DNA from: Deroplatys truncata
Taxonomy: Eukaryota > Arthropoda > Insecta > Mantodea > Mantidae
Length of the DNA: 64,000 bases
Assembly: GCA_030765065.1 (NCBI GenBank)
Contig: CM060978.1
Coordinates: forward strand, 218,135,498-218,199,497
Direction of reading: 5' to 3'
Under the pieces are notes generated by a model. That model had not been told where the DNA came from and ran no database searches. It saw nothing but the letters and a program-made list of their open reading frames with translations. How positions within the stretch are numbered: position 1 is the stretch's first letter; the number at the start of each line of letters is the position of its first letter. A program made the position numbers and the translations under genes. Positions 34,685 through 47,182 of this stretch are shown piece by piece.

Positions 34685-35530
34685 GAAAAAAATTCTGATG
34701 TGTTACAGTCACATGAGTTTCTGTACTCTTGTACAAACTATTTTTACAAACGCTTATTCTCCATATGCTTCATGTTAATCGAGATGTTAATCTTATTGCT
34801 AATTTTCTTGTAGATGCAAGGGGAGTTGGTAGTCTTTAAGCGATAGTCAAATATTTTAAGAGCTGGTTGCTATGTGCAGTACTCCATTCTCTTTGCATTA
34901 CCAGGACGAAAAAAATTAATAACGAATTTGAGAAAAAGTATAAGTATTGGAAAATATAAGGGAATAACAAGCAATATCTCGAAAATGGTTCACTCAACAA
35001 AAAAAATGTATATAATATAAATTGTGTATTTTAACGCGATCTACAGTTTTTGTGTAGTAAAATTTTGTCTATCGCTTATGGTTTACCAGTTATGCAAAAG
35101 TCGCTAACAATGAAGAATACTTTTGGAGACATTCCCAGGAAATTCAAGATATACATTTTATTTGTCATAAAAATATCTTAAACATATGAGATTTTAATCA
35201 AAATCGTTAGAGCCATTTTTGAGAAAAGTAATATTTCGAACAATGTTCCATGTAAAGGGTACTCTGGGGTGGGGGGATTTTCTTGAAAACCTTCGTGTCG
35301 CATCTCTGGAAGATACTGAACCTAAATACCAAGTTTGGTGTTTATCCGACTGTTCGTTTCTGAGTTATGCTGTTCACAGACAGACCCACACACGGACATG
35401 TTTCCAAAAACGCTTTTTTTGGATTCAGGGGGCCTCAAAACATATATTTCCGGTGAAATCTCGGTATCGAATTTTTGGCTGGAATACAATACTTCCCCTA
35501 CTTACTATACGTAGTAGAGAAAGTAAAACT
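34685..35530 (-). repeat. T-run family repeat, full-length, minus strand
   Basis: 'aaaaaaattctgatgtgtta' start, 'ctcttgtacaaactattttt', and the end 'actatacgtagtagagaaag'. A 111-codon frame at 35219-35554 runs through its conserved part but is matched in other copies with frameshifts, so it is not called as a gene. Confidence 0.9.
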
Positions 35531-37426
35531 CTTAAGCTTCTTATTCGCATCTGAAACACAACACAACTTTGAATTGCTAAATTTGAAGGATTATTTTCCT
35601 TTCTAATTTTCAAAACTGGTATACGAGCATTTTCATGGAGCTCTCTGATTTCTGAACGTACTGAGTTCTAGTTGCCTGAACCATAAGCTATTTGGTGTCT
35701 TGTTGACTGAGTTCGCGAGAACACCTAATTGCCTTAGTTATTCTGACTTCTAATAGCGTTGTCTCAACACGTTAGTTGCCTGGTAATGTCTTCTTATCCA
35801 CTTGCAGAATTGTAGCTCGTTCGTCTTACATTATGCATTGATTTTAACATATGGAAATTATATATTGCAATTATTTATCTCACTATTATGTGATTATAAA
35901 ATTATTAATCACACAAGTCAATAATTTCTGTGTCATAATGCGCTATTTCCGTGCAATTTTGTAATGCAATTGTGGCCGTGGAATAAGATCTCCGTTGATG
36001 TATAACGAAGGGTAGCATTTTGGTGATCTATGGATAACTCTGTCCAGAGGTTCATTTATTTTAGTTATTCCAAGCATACACCAGTTTACAATTTTGTAAA
36101 TTACAGTAAGAATATGTGAAAGTATACCTTATAAAGAAATAGTACCATCGGTTTAACAGGTAACAATATAAGTATATAATAACTAAATGTAAAACAGGTA
36201 AAATAAGAATAGTTTGCAATTTTTTAAAGCACAGAATTCATTATTGGCAGTCAGAAAGCAGGAATCGAGACAGTGAGACAGCTTGAGTCTTAGGGCTAGT
36301 CAGGGAGCATGCTGCGGGTTCTGCTACTACATTATGTGGTAAATGAAGAGGGGAGATTTGGTAAAGGTATGATTTGAAAAATCAGCAACATGAAGTGATA
36401 TGTAGAGATGATATTTTGCATTTTATATCCTTAATTTAGTGTTAGAAATAATGCGTTTACCACGGCTCATCTCGTATAATTTAAAGAACTGAGTAAAATG
36501 CATGTTGATGTAATTAGCTCCCTTATAGTCTGTCTTCATTCAAATAAAATACCAGAAAAACAGCTATCTTCAAAAGAAGCAAATTTGCTGGTATGTTACC
36601 TTCCTATACAACCCACGATATATAGGACACACTTCCCATGTACCACCAAGTGTTATTTTCCCACTCACCTACACGAAAAACAGCGCTGTTCTGAAACGAT
36701 TCTGCGTTTCATAGCGTTTTTCTACCGAGTTGTAAAATATTGAACAAAAATATTCATAAACCAATATTTGGTTCATCAGTATCTACGAGTCTGCCTTAAA
36801 GAACTACTTTTATGGACAGAGATTAATTAAGATACAGATTACTTGTGTGAAAAGAGGATTGCAATGTAATTATTTTAGGAAAAATATTGAATCACCAGAA
36901 AGTTTGGCAATGTTGCTAACAACTTATCTATCTATTTCAGCAAGCGTAAATGGCGATGTTACTTAAACTTTCCCGTTTTTAGCACTGAAATTAAGCCTCA
37001 GTGATGGTGGATCTACCTCTGCTAATGCAGCTAATAAAACATTTAATATAAATCTGTATATAAGCCCTTCGAGCTCTGAAAAAATTGCAAAGGCAGTTAT
37101 TAATTTTTTTCTGTTTGTTTATCCATCATTGATGGCAGTAATTATGAATCGCCACTCATGAATTCGTTACAGTACGCTTAAATAGCAGTTCAAAACTTTT
37201 TTCTATATGTCAAAGGCCAAACTTTAAATAATAACTGAATATTTATGACGTTGTTAAAATACGCCTGGAAGTGCGGTTTAAAGTAAAATTAAGTAGTACG
37301 AAATTTCAGGAAAATATTAAGTGGAAGAATAACAATTTACTAGCTTCACTTTCGTTAAACAACTACCTTATTTATTAAGCGGCCATAAATGTGCTATTAA
37401 AATACAAATAATACTTTCTCTGCTTA
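35531..37426. other. No recognised feature
   Basis: 1.9 kb with no recognised gene or family; only short frames. Confidence 0.4.
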
Positions 37427-38290
37427 TTAATTTCTCTACTACGTATAGTAAGCAGGGGAAGTATTGTATTCCACCCAAAAATTCGATACCGAGATTTCAC
37501 CGGAAATACATGTTTTGAGGCTCCCTGAATCCAAAAAAAGAATTTTTGGAAACATGTCCGTGTGTGTCTGTCTGTGTGTCTGTGTTTGAACAGCATAACT
37601 CAGAAACGAACAGTCGGATAAACACCAAACTTGGTATTTAGGTTCAATATCTTCCAGAAATGCGACACGAAGGTTTTCATGAAAATCCCCCCCACCCAGA
37701 TTACCCTTTACATGGAAAATTTTTCGAAAATTTAAATTTCTCAAAAATGGCTCTAACGATTTTGTTTAAAATATCATATATTTAAGGTACTTTCATGACA
37801 AATAAAATGTATATCTTGAATTTTCTGGGAATGTCACCAAAAGCATCCATCATTGTGAACGACTTTTGCATAACTGGTAAACCATAAACGATAGACAAAA
37901 TTTCCTACACAAACAATGTAGATCGCGTTACAATACACAATTTATGTCATATACATTTTTTTTTGTTGAGTGAACAATTTTCGAAATATAGCTTGTTACT
38001 CCCTTAAATTTTGCAATACTTAACACTTTTTCTCAAATGGGAATTCCTTATTCATTTTTTTGTCCTGGTAATACAAAGAGAATGGAATACTCCACATAGC
38101 AACCAACTCTTAAAATATTTGACTATCGCTTAAAGCCTATAATTCCCCTTGCACCTACAAGAAAATTAGCAATAAGATTAATATCTCAATATCTCGATTA
38201 ACATGAACTAGATGTAGAATAAGCGTTTGTAAAAATAGTTTGTACAAGAGTAGAGAAAGTCATGTGAGTGTAACACATCAGATTTTTTAA
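37427..38290 (+). repeat. T-run family repeat, full-length, plus strand
   Basis: Starts 'attaatttctctactacgta' (the leading ACTTT is altered) and ends 'gtagagaaagtcatgtgagt' plus 'acacatcagatttttt'. Lacks the 'gagtattaatctgtgg' block, so it belongs to the other subgroup, with the copies at 44625 and 49186. Confidence 0.9.
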
Positions 38291-40983
38291 TGTATAATGT
38301 AGGAATTTGTTGGGGTACTCATGAGGTAGGCGGGGCTTAGATTGATAAAGAGCTTGTGTTTTTAAAATTAGGGTCTTACAGTCTTTTACATTATAAGAAG
38401 TGTTTTACTGTGATCATTATTGCAGTCCTAACGCCTAAAGACTGCACTCGGGTTCTTACATACCTAGCGTAGCCGCAAGGGAATTCGCCGTTTAGCATTT
38501 CAGGAATTCACGGCAATTTATGCTTCTCGTTGTTATTACGGAAACTGTTATTTTAAACCGTGCATTACTTGTTACTTCAGAAGTTAGCAGATATAATACT
38601 TCAATAGTTAACAGTTTTTCTTGCTCAGATTCAGAGGCAGTTTAGTTCTTCTTCTTCTTCTTCTTCAAACTGTCGGCAACTTGCTTCAAATAACTCATGT
38701 ATTAGCCTCCATTAAATTTATAAGTCAACTTAACTGCTATTGTCCAGTTAATTTGACCCACACGTACCCTCAGAGAAAGATCCCATACTTCATCACTGTA
38801 GCAGCCGGCAGCAGATTCATCAACGATGGAGGTATTGGTGATGGCATCAAAAGTGTCTCACATATAGAGGGAATACGTCGTGAGCTAAAAGATCAGAAAA
38901 TTAAGACTTTTTGGTACATGACCTCCAAAGCGGATATCTTACGTCCTGAAAGAAATCTATAAAATAAGCCTTTAAAGTCCATAACAGCTGTCAAGACAAC
39001 TTTTAGGACTGGTTTTGGTTTAGTTATAAAACAACAAATTCTGTAAACATAATGCAATTTAAGAAAACGGATTTAATCTGGGCACACTGAAATTAAAGCT
39101 ACATTGAGTTACATATCAAAAACTGTCAAATGGCACCTACCTCCGATTTTTTTTTGCATTTTCTGACACATTTGTTAGATTTCCCCCAAAAAATCAAACT
39201 ACGTACCTTGTTCTTTTCAAAGAAGTCTTCAATATACCATTCGGCTATGATGACGACCAGGAGTCAGGAGCTAGAAGCAAGTTCAAGTTGCCAGTGTAAA
39301 TCGCCGCAGTACTCTCTGTTTAGTTACGGATTTACCTGTGGTATACATTAGGTAAGAGATTTATTTTCAAATGTTTTTGTCGTTTGTTGATGTACGGAAG
39401 ATGTTTGGTTTCTTTGGCTGCTATTGGCACCATTGGAGGAGGGCGACTTGTCCGATATGATGGTCACCTACTGTCCATTCCAAACCAGAGTTCCCTCTGA
39501 TGTAAACAGAAGCACGTGCTTCGGCTTGTCACGAACCCAAGAATATACTCCCACGCCAACGTAAATAGTTCCTTAATACATGTATTGTATTATGAAATAT
39601 TACAGCAGCAAACATATAGAACTGCACATTTTATTGCGGTTATCATAAGAACTCGTCGTTGAAGATAATGGATATATACTAGCTGTTAAGAGATTACAAA
39701 ATATGATTTTCGCCTGCAAAGAGCATCTTGCTTGTTAATACCAACCGAATGTATGACTGCCACGCTCTTACATACACAAGAAATGCAGCAATGAATTCCC
39801 AGAGGTGCTATCTGAGTACCGAATAAACACTTTGCATAACACAGGATATATGATAAGCGAACAGTCATTCATAATACACCAACACACATATGCTCAGCTC
39901 AGGTCAAATCTTGTGATTTAGTCAGTTGGTATTTGAGCTCACATGGCAGAGGAAGGTGCGTGTAGTGCGAATAAACTGTTGAAACACAGAAGCGGGAAAC
40001 ATTTAAAAAGTGGCTAAAAACAAACAATACTTCATCTATTCAACTCACTATTACAAAAATACCCGACACTTGCATTATTACATATTACGAAACTAATATC
40101 GGATTTTACAGGCGTTTCAGTGAGAAGTGTAACGAAAGCGAGCAGGGAATATAAACAGACATAATGCAGCATAGAAGAGGATAAAATGTGGGAACTTGTT
40201 TTAAGTGCGACAGTGCTGTGGAATTGGATAAGCTTGTCATTATTTTGGAGAGTAGTTCTGATTCTGATACGGCAGCTGAGTTATCTTCGGAGGATTCGGA
40301 TTTGGGTATTGCACTTTTGCCCGAGAATTGTATTAACGCAAGTAAAATGTTCATTGCCGCATACTTATAAAGTCGATTGTTACCTCAGGTTGCATTTTGA
40401 ACTATGATTCTCACGCAGGGCGCCTTTTTATGGATAAAATAGTGTTCAACAAGCACGTGGGAGGGGAACAAGCAGCCATTAGGGGCGGGGATTGCAAACT
40501 ACTTTCGCGCGGATAATACAAAGAGTTTGTATTCAGTGAACGGCACTCTCGTTTGGAATGGACAGTATACATGTCGTTGCTGCTTAACTGATATCGCCGC
40601 TTGCGTGGCTGTCAAAAAAGCAGTTGCAGCCAGCGAACAACTAGATGGATGCACGTATTTAGGGTGTGCTGTGTACCAAGCAATGAATAAGGCATGTATT
40701 CAGTTGAGCCGCCACCTGTACACGCATGACCAAGCGCGATGCTACTTAACTTGGTGATTTGAGGTGTTGACGGCAGAATTTACTAACCCAGAGCGTCCTT
40801 AGGCAGACGGTATTTAACCTCATCTGAGCGACTACAGTCGTATTGCTCAAGTGTGTGCACCAGATGATTGGTGGTATGGATTTTGCATATATTGTGCGAG
40901 GTCTTTCTCGCACAACAATCACAGTTTAGGGGATATTGGGTTGGTTGTGTAGGGCATGTGGAGGATTTATATCTACGTCATAG
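38291..40983. other. No recognised gene; (CTT)n at 38648-38666
   Basis: 2.7 kb without a recognised family. A 113-codon frame at 38621-38962 begins with a Leu run that looks like a signal peptide but is translated from a CTT microsatellite. Two overlapping frames at 40186-40407 include a Ser/Asp-rich stretch (ESSSDSDTAAELSSEDSD), without a known domain. GC is higher from about 40430 to 40900. Confidence 0.4.
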
Positions 40984-41912
40984 TGAGGTAGTATTTTTAA
41001 CACTTAAATGATATCAGTCTAATTATATTATATATAAATTCAATAACAAACCGCCTACAATATGTGTATGTAGTAATACATAAAATGTATGTAACAGTCA
41101 TTGTGTTATGTTTATATTATTATTTACATGTATAATAATGTTATGTGAATGTATTAAGTAATTTAACAATGTAGGAGCTGTGAGAATAGAAGCGGAAAGT
41201 TGCTAACAATCAGGTAACCTTGAGGCAATAATAAATTAGAAAGCTTAATAATGTTACTAATAATTCTTGGAACAATAATGTAATATTTAAAATAGTTTAT
41301 AAATAGCCAATAAAAAACTAGAAAAAGCTGAAAGTTAAATAAAAGTATTCTATTGGAGTAGAATTAGCCAATCAGAGCATTGAAATAGAGAAATTTACAA
41401 ATTTAAGCGGTAAACGCCAGACACTACTAGGCAGCGTTACTGAGCACTTCGATACGGTACAGGTTAAGTGTGAGACATAAAACTTCATTACGGCGAGAAT
41501 AATATAAAGTTTACGTGTTAAAAAGTACAATTAATAAATACTCTCACACCTCTACAGTATGATATATCAGTTTAAGTGTTATTTAATCACGTGAAAGATT
41601 AATAAAAAGGAGTGAAGTGAAAATAATAATTTGTGTACATTCTTTAGCCACACCAGCCCTGCTAAGAGATACGTGTTTCTGCAAATTACTACTGATACAG
41701 CCGAGGCATACATATATAATAATTATATAAACATAAAAAATACAAAGTTGATTTTTAAACGAAGGCCACTGGAAAGTGAACGTGGGGGCGAAGGCCACCG
41801 AAAAGTTAACGTGGGGCGAAGGCCACCGGAAACTTTGTATCGTACGTGGGGCGAACGCTCCAAGAAACATATCTCCCGCAATACGTGGTGGAACTACAAT
41901 ACACCTATTTCA
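40984..41912 (+). mobile_element. Solo LTR (family B), plus strand
   Basis: 929 bp starting TGAGGTAGTA and ending TTTCA, flanked by the 4-bp duplication ATAG (40980-40983 and 41913-41916). Homologous to the minus-strand LTRs at 1465 and 11797. Near the right end 'cgtggggcgaaggccaccg' occurs in three tandem variants, followed by another 'cgtggggcgaa', resembling primer-site-derived modules inside the LTR. No internal region adjoins it. Confidence 0.8.
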
Positions 41913-41916
41913 ATAG

Positions 41917-42416
41917 TTCAGTCTGAGCGTCCTGTTTTGCAGCGTCTGCAGCTTGCGGTGCGGGGTGCCTAAACCGACCTTTACCTTGACATGCGAACTG
42001 CATGATAGCCAGCTAGTTAATGGTTAACTAATTTTGCAAATTTAATTTTGATTATGATAATATATAATTTGTATGTACATAATGTATATGAACACAAAAT
42101 AGGATTCTATAACTTAACTTATGGTTTAAGTATAAGACTATAAACTTTGATAAATGTAATGCTCTGTTAATCATTATTTTATGCTGTATATTTCGCGCAC
42201 TCATCGACCGTTTGGTGTCAACTCGGAAATTTTTAGTTTGCCATAAATGCCCCTCATTGTTTTCCACTCAATTTAAGATCACACACTTTTATTATTTGCC
42301 TCGCTTACCTTTTACTGATAAATATGCTAGCCCTGCAGTAACTGAAAATACTGCAATTGACAGTTTGTATAACAAAGAGAATGTACACTCGGCTTTGGTT
42401 TTAGGACGCACATATA
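41917..42416. other. No recognised feature
   Basis: Spacer between the solo LTR and the Tc1 element, no motif recognised. Confidence 0.4.
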
Positions 42417-43658
42417 CACTATATGATCAAAAGTATCCGGACATCCCACAAACATACGTTTTTCATCTTAGGTGCATTGTGCTGCCACCTACTGCCTGGA
42501 CTCATTATCCGCGATCTCAGTAGTCATTAGACATCGTGAAACAGTAGAATGGGGAGCTCCGTGGAACGCACGAACTTCGAACCTGGTCAGGTGATTGGGT
42601 GTCACTTGTGTCAGAAGTCTGTACGCGAGATTTCCACACTCCTAAACATCCCTAGGTCCACTGTTTCTGATGTGATTGTGAAGTGGAAACGTGAAGGGAC
42701 ATGTACAGCACAAAAGCGTGCAGGCCGACGTCGTCTGTTGACTGACAGAGACCGCCGACAATTGAAGAGGGTCGTAAAGAGTAATAGGCAGACATCTATC
42801 CAGACCATCACATAGGAATTCCAAACTGCATCAGGATGCACTCCAAGTACTAGACAGTTAGCCGTGAGGTGAGAAACCTTGCATTCCATGGTCGAGTGGC
42901 TGCTCATAAGCCACACATCACGCAGGAAAATGCCAAACGACGCCTCGCTTCGTGTAAGGAGCGTCAACATTACACGATTGAACAGTGACAAAACGTGTGG
43001 ATTGATGAATCATGGTACACAATGTGGCGATCCGATGGCAGGGTGTGGGTATGGCGAATGTCCGGTGAACATCATCTGCCAGCGTGTGTAGTGCTAAAAG
43101 TGAAATTCGGAGGTGGTGGTGTTATGGTGTGATCGTGTTTTTCCTGGAGGGGGCCTGCACCCCTTATTGTTTTGCGTGGCACGATCACAGCGCAGACCTA
43201 TATTGATATTTTAAGCACCTTCTTGCTTCCCACTGTTGAGGAGCAATTCGGGGATGGCGATTGCATCTTTCAACACGATCGAGCACCTGTTCATACTGCA
43301 CGGGCTGTGGCGGAGTGGTTACTATACACTAACATCCCTCTATTGGACTTCCCTGCACAGAGTCCTGACTTAAATCCTATAGAACACCTTTGGGATGTTT
43401 TGGAACGCCGACTTCGTGCCAGGCTTCACCGACGTACATCGATACCTCTCTTCAGTTACGCACTCCGTGAAGAATGGGCTGCCATTCCCCAATAAACCTT
43501 CCAACACCTGATTGAAAGTATACCTGCGAGAGCGAACGCTGTCATCAAGGCTAAGGGTGGGCCAACACCATATTGACTTCCAGCATTAGCGATGGAGGGC
43601 GCTACAAACTTGTATGTCATTTTCAGCCAGGTGTCCGGATACTTTTGATGACGTAGTG
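42417..43658 (+). mobile_element. Tc1-like transposon with both ends
   Basis: 1,242 bp bounded by terminal inverted repeats of about 30 bp: left CACTATATGATCAAAAGTAT, continuing 'ccggacatcc'; the right end is its complement with few changes. TA duplicates flank it (42415-42416 and 43659-43660). Most of the inside is one transposase gene on the plus strand. Confidence 0.92.
42549..43576 (+). pseudogene. Tc1 (DD34E) transposase, inactivated
   Basis: About 340 codons, the usual Tc1 length. N-terminal paired-like helix-turn-helix: LCQKSVREISTLLNIPRSTV, then an AT-hook-like basic stretch (KRAGRRRLLTDRDRRQLKRV). Catalytic domain: VWIDESWYTMW (first Asp), IFQHDRAPVHTARA (second Asp), PAQSPDLNPIEHLWDVLERR (Glu, exactly 34 residues after the second Asp, hence DD34E). 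The gene is dead. It has a TAG at 42813, a frame change between about 42815 and 42878, TGA codons at about 42986 and 43129 where Trp or other sense codons are expected, and a TAA at about 43493 before the conserved C-terminus, which ends at 43576. The enzyme would bind the terminal repeats and move the element into TA. Confidence 0.9.
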
Positions 43659-44624
43659 TAGAAAAGTACGGCGACGCGTGCTGTGAAAATAAAAGGGTGT
43701 GAACATACTCGTGATCTTCCAAACCCTTAATGCGCTGGTTCTTAGCTAGTAGAGCTGGTTTATCTTAACCAGGCATACATAGTAACACAATTTTTACCTC
43801 CGAAAGCCATGGTGACGTGTCTTACCACTCGTTTGTGTTTACAATAAAGAGCTCAAAGTTGCTTAGTGGCTGGAGGAAGATTCTACGCCTTCACATTTCT
43901 TCCACTCTCTTTCCCAGTCCTGGATTCCTTACCTACACAATAATAGGCGTGCACTTTTGGCGCATTGTATCATGATTATGTTATCCTCATGAAATTGTTG
44001 CAGATAGTACCGATATACGAAAAGTGATGGAAATTTGATCAGAGAGAATTAGTTTAAACGAGTACTAAGGAGACTCTTAGGAGCCTTGATGTCTTTTGGC
44101 TTTAATCCATTGTTTGTAATGCGATAAAATACCCATGAACAAGAATCCTTTTAATATTGTACTAAAAGGGGCATTTATGACATATTGTTTACATAGAGTT
44201 TGATTTTAGTGTTCATGCTTGAGTTTTTAAATGTGTGAACAACAAGTGAAAAATTTCTTGAATAAATCATTAATGTTACATCAGATCACGAATTTCAGTT
44301 AGCCGACTTATGCCCCAACCTGCACAGAATTTGTATATTCATGTTGACGGCCTCCGCCAGAGATGCAATTTTAGAGTTTTGTATCATTCACCACACGTGT
44401 AATCAAATGTATAGAAAAAGAAGTAGGAAAACAAATCTAGCTGGTTTATATATATAATAGAACATTTCTCATTTTACTTATAGATACCAGCAAACATCGC
44501 AGCTTCACTCACGTTATTCCCTTAACTCTGAAAATTCTTCCGTCGGTCCCTCCCTCTACACTCTATACCTGTCTCCATGCACAGTCTCTCCCTTCCGCGT
44601 CGTTCTACACCTCTCCCACCTTAT
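43659..44624. other. No recognised feature
   Basis: Spacer, no motif recognised in either strand. Confidence 0.4.
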
Positions 44625-45455
44625 TACTTTCTCTACTAGGTATAGTGAGCATTCCACTAAAAAATTCGATACCGAGATTTCACCGGAAATACATGTTTTG
44701 TGGCCTCCAGAATCCAAAAAAAGGTATTTTTGGAAACATGTCCGTGTGTGTGTCTGTGTGTCTGTCTGTGAACAGCATAACTCAGAAACGAACAGACGGA
44801 TAGACATCAAACTTGGTATTTCGGTTCAGTATCTTCCAGAGTTGTGACACGAATGTTATCAAGATTACCCTTTACATGGAACATTTTTCGGAAATTTTAA
44901 TTTTCCCAAAAATGGCTCTAACGATTTTGATCAAAATGTCATATATATTTAATATACTTTTATGACAAATAAAATGTATAGCTCGAATTTTCTGGGAATG
45001 TCTCCAAAAGTATTCTTCATTGTGAACGACTTTTGCATAACTGGTAAGCCATAAGAGATAGTCAAAATTTTACTACACAAAAAATGTAGATTGCGTTAAA
45101 ATACACAATTTATGTCATATACATTGCTTTTGTTGAGTGAACCATTTTCGAGATATTGCTTGTTATTCCTTAAATTTTCCAACACATACTTTTTCTCAAA
45201 TGGGAATTCGTTATTCATTTTTTTTGTCCTGGTAATGCAAAGAGAATGGAATACTCCACATAGCAACCAGCTCTTAAAATATTTGACTATCGCTTAAAGC
45301 CTACCAATTCCCCTTGCATCTACAAGAACATTAACAATAAGATTAACATCGCGATATCTTGATTAACATGAAGCATACGGAGAATAAGCGTTTGTAAAAA
45401 TAGTTTGTACAAGAGTAGAGAAAGTCATGTGAGTGTAACAGATCAGATTTTTTTT
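44625..45455 (+). repeat. T-run family repeat, full-length with internal deletion
   Basis: Starts 'ttattactttctctactagg' and ends 'gtagagaaagtcatgtgagt' plus 'agatcagatttttttt'. Lacks about 20 bases after 'aggtatagtgagc' (the 'aggggaagtattgtattccac' part) and the C-rich 'aaaatcccccca' part near 44862. Confidence 0.88.
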
Positions 45456-46276
45456 CTCTAACTTGCCACCTCTGATTCTTTCTCTCTGTCTCCCTCGATA
45501 TACAATGTGAGTATCATATGATGTTCGAAAACTAGTATAGAACAGCTTTTTCCGGCTTAAATACACATTTATAAAACTAAAAGGTTTAATATTGCACAAA
45601 TTCGTACTTGTTCCTTATGCTCGTTATACGATCCGAATTACTTCTTTGTTTTTCGCAGCAACAAGTTTATGCACACAAATGGAAAGGCTAAACCAGTACA
45701 CAAACTATATGTGCCTAAATTAACGTCTGCTAAAATGGCCTATAGCTTGTTACATAATGGAAATTTTATTTATTTAAATTCCAAGAGAGAATTTAATCAA
45801 ACCCCATAAGATACGTGTGCTATACAGCAGGCACGTAAAATAAACTCTGAGGCAGCACACTGCCATGGGTTTGCTGTTGGATAGAGTGGTAGGATGTCCA
45901 AGAAACATGACTTAAATATGATCTTACGTGCTTAAATATCCATTATATCGAAATTGTGTAAATCACAAAAGTTGACGAAAAATAATGTTTGTACATTTCT
46001 GTTAGCAAAATAATTCATATAGCTTAACAAAATATATTTTGACTTCGCGCTGCATCAAAACACTTTGGGAGCAGTAACTAGGATGTCGCGTTTGGGGGAA
46101 CTATAGCGTATTCTGTATACCAAGCTTCAGTAATCTTTGCATGAAAAAGTAAGAATTGCAAACATACAGACTGTTAATAATGTAATTTTTGGCTTCAAGG
46201 TGGCTCATTATACGTATACCTTTACATAAATTGTTATCTAAAATCGAAAATTAACAGGCGGATGTTGGTTACAGTT
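45456..46276. other. No recognised feature
   Basis: Spacer between two T-run copies, no motif recognised. Confidence 0.4.
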
Positions 46277-47182
46277 TTTTACTTTCTTTACTACGTATAG
46301 TAAGTAGGGGAAGTATTGTATTCCACCCAAAAATTCGATAACGATATTTCACCGGAAATACATGTTTTGAGGCCTCCTGAATCCCAAAAAAAGTATTTTT
46401 GGAAACATGTCCGTGTATGTGTCTGTCTGTGTGTCTGTGAACAGCATAACTCAGAAACGAACAGTCGGATAAACACCAAACTTGGTATTTAGGTTCAGTA
46501 TCTTCCAGAGATGCGACACGAAGGTTTTAAAGAAAACCCCCTCACACAGATTACCTTTACATGGAGAATTTTTCGAAAATTTTGATTTTCTCAAAAATGG
46601 GCTCTAACGATTTTGATTAAAATATCACATGTTTAAGATATTTTAGCGACAAATAAAATGTATATCTCGAATTTTCTGGGAATGTCTCCAAAAGTATTTT
46701 TCATTGTGACGACTTTTGCATAACTGGTAAACCATAAGAGATAGACAAAGTTTTACTACACAAAAAATGTAGATCGCGTTAAAATACACAATTTATGTCA
46801 TACATATTTTTTTTGTTGAGTGAACCATTTTCAGATATTGCTTGTTATTCCCTTAAATTTTTCAATACTTATTTTCTCAAATGGGAATTCGTTATTCATT
46901 TTTTTGTCTTTGATGTGCAAAGAGTATTAATCTGTGGCAAAGGGAAGGTCTGCACCTAGCAACCAACTATTAAGAGATATGTATGTGCTTAAAGGCTGCT
47001 GTAATTCTATATTGCCCTTGTAAATATATATTCCCCTTACATCTACAAGAAACTTAGCAATAAGATAGAGTCTGCAAATGTTTATTTCGATTAACATGAA
47101 GTAGATGGAGAATAAGCGTTTGTAAAAATAGTTTGTACAAGAGTAGAGAAAGTCATGTGAGTGTAACACATCAGATTTTTTA
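46277..47182 (+). repeat. T-run family repeat, full-length, plus strand
   Basis: 'tttactttctttactacgta' start; core at about 46413-46440; includes the 'gagtattaatctgtggcaaa' subgroup block; ends 'acacatcagattttttat'. Confidence 0.9.

Noticed and set aside
35219..35554. 111-codon frame in a T-run copy as a host gene
   Set aside because: Lies wholly within the repeat and its matches in other copies are frameshifted or interrupted by microsatellite changes.
36498..36743. 81-codon frame as a gene
   Set aside because: No motif, no supporting neighbours, and its length is expected by chance in a window of this size.
38621..38962. 113-codon frame with a signal-peptide-like Leu run
   Set aside because: The Leu run is translated from a CTT microsatellite, and the rest has no motif or supporting context.
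40186..40407. Ser/Asp-rich frames as a piggyBac-like transposase N-terminus
   Set aside because: Only an acidic low-complexity stretch is seen; no catalytic segment follows and no TTAA-bounded ends were found.
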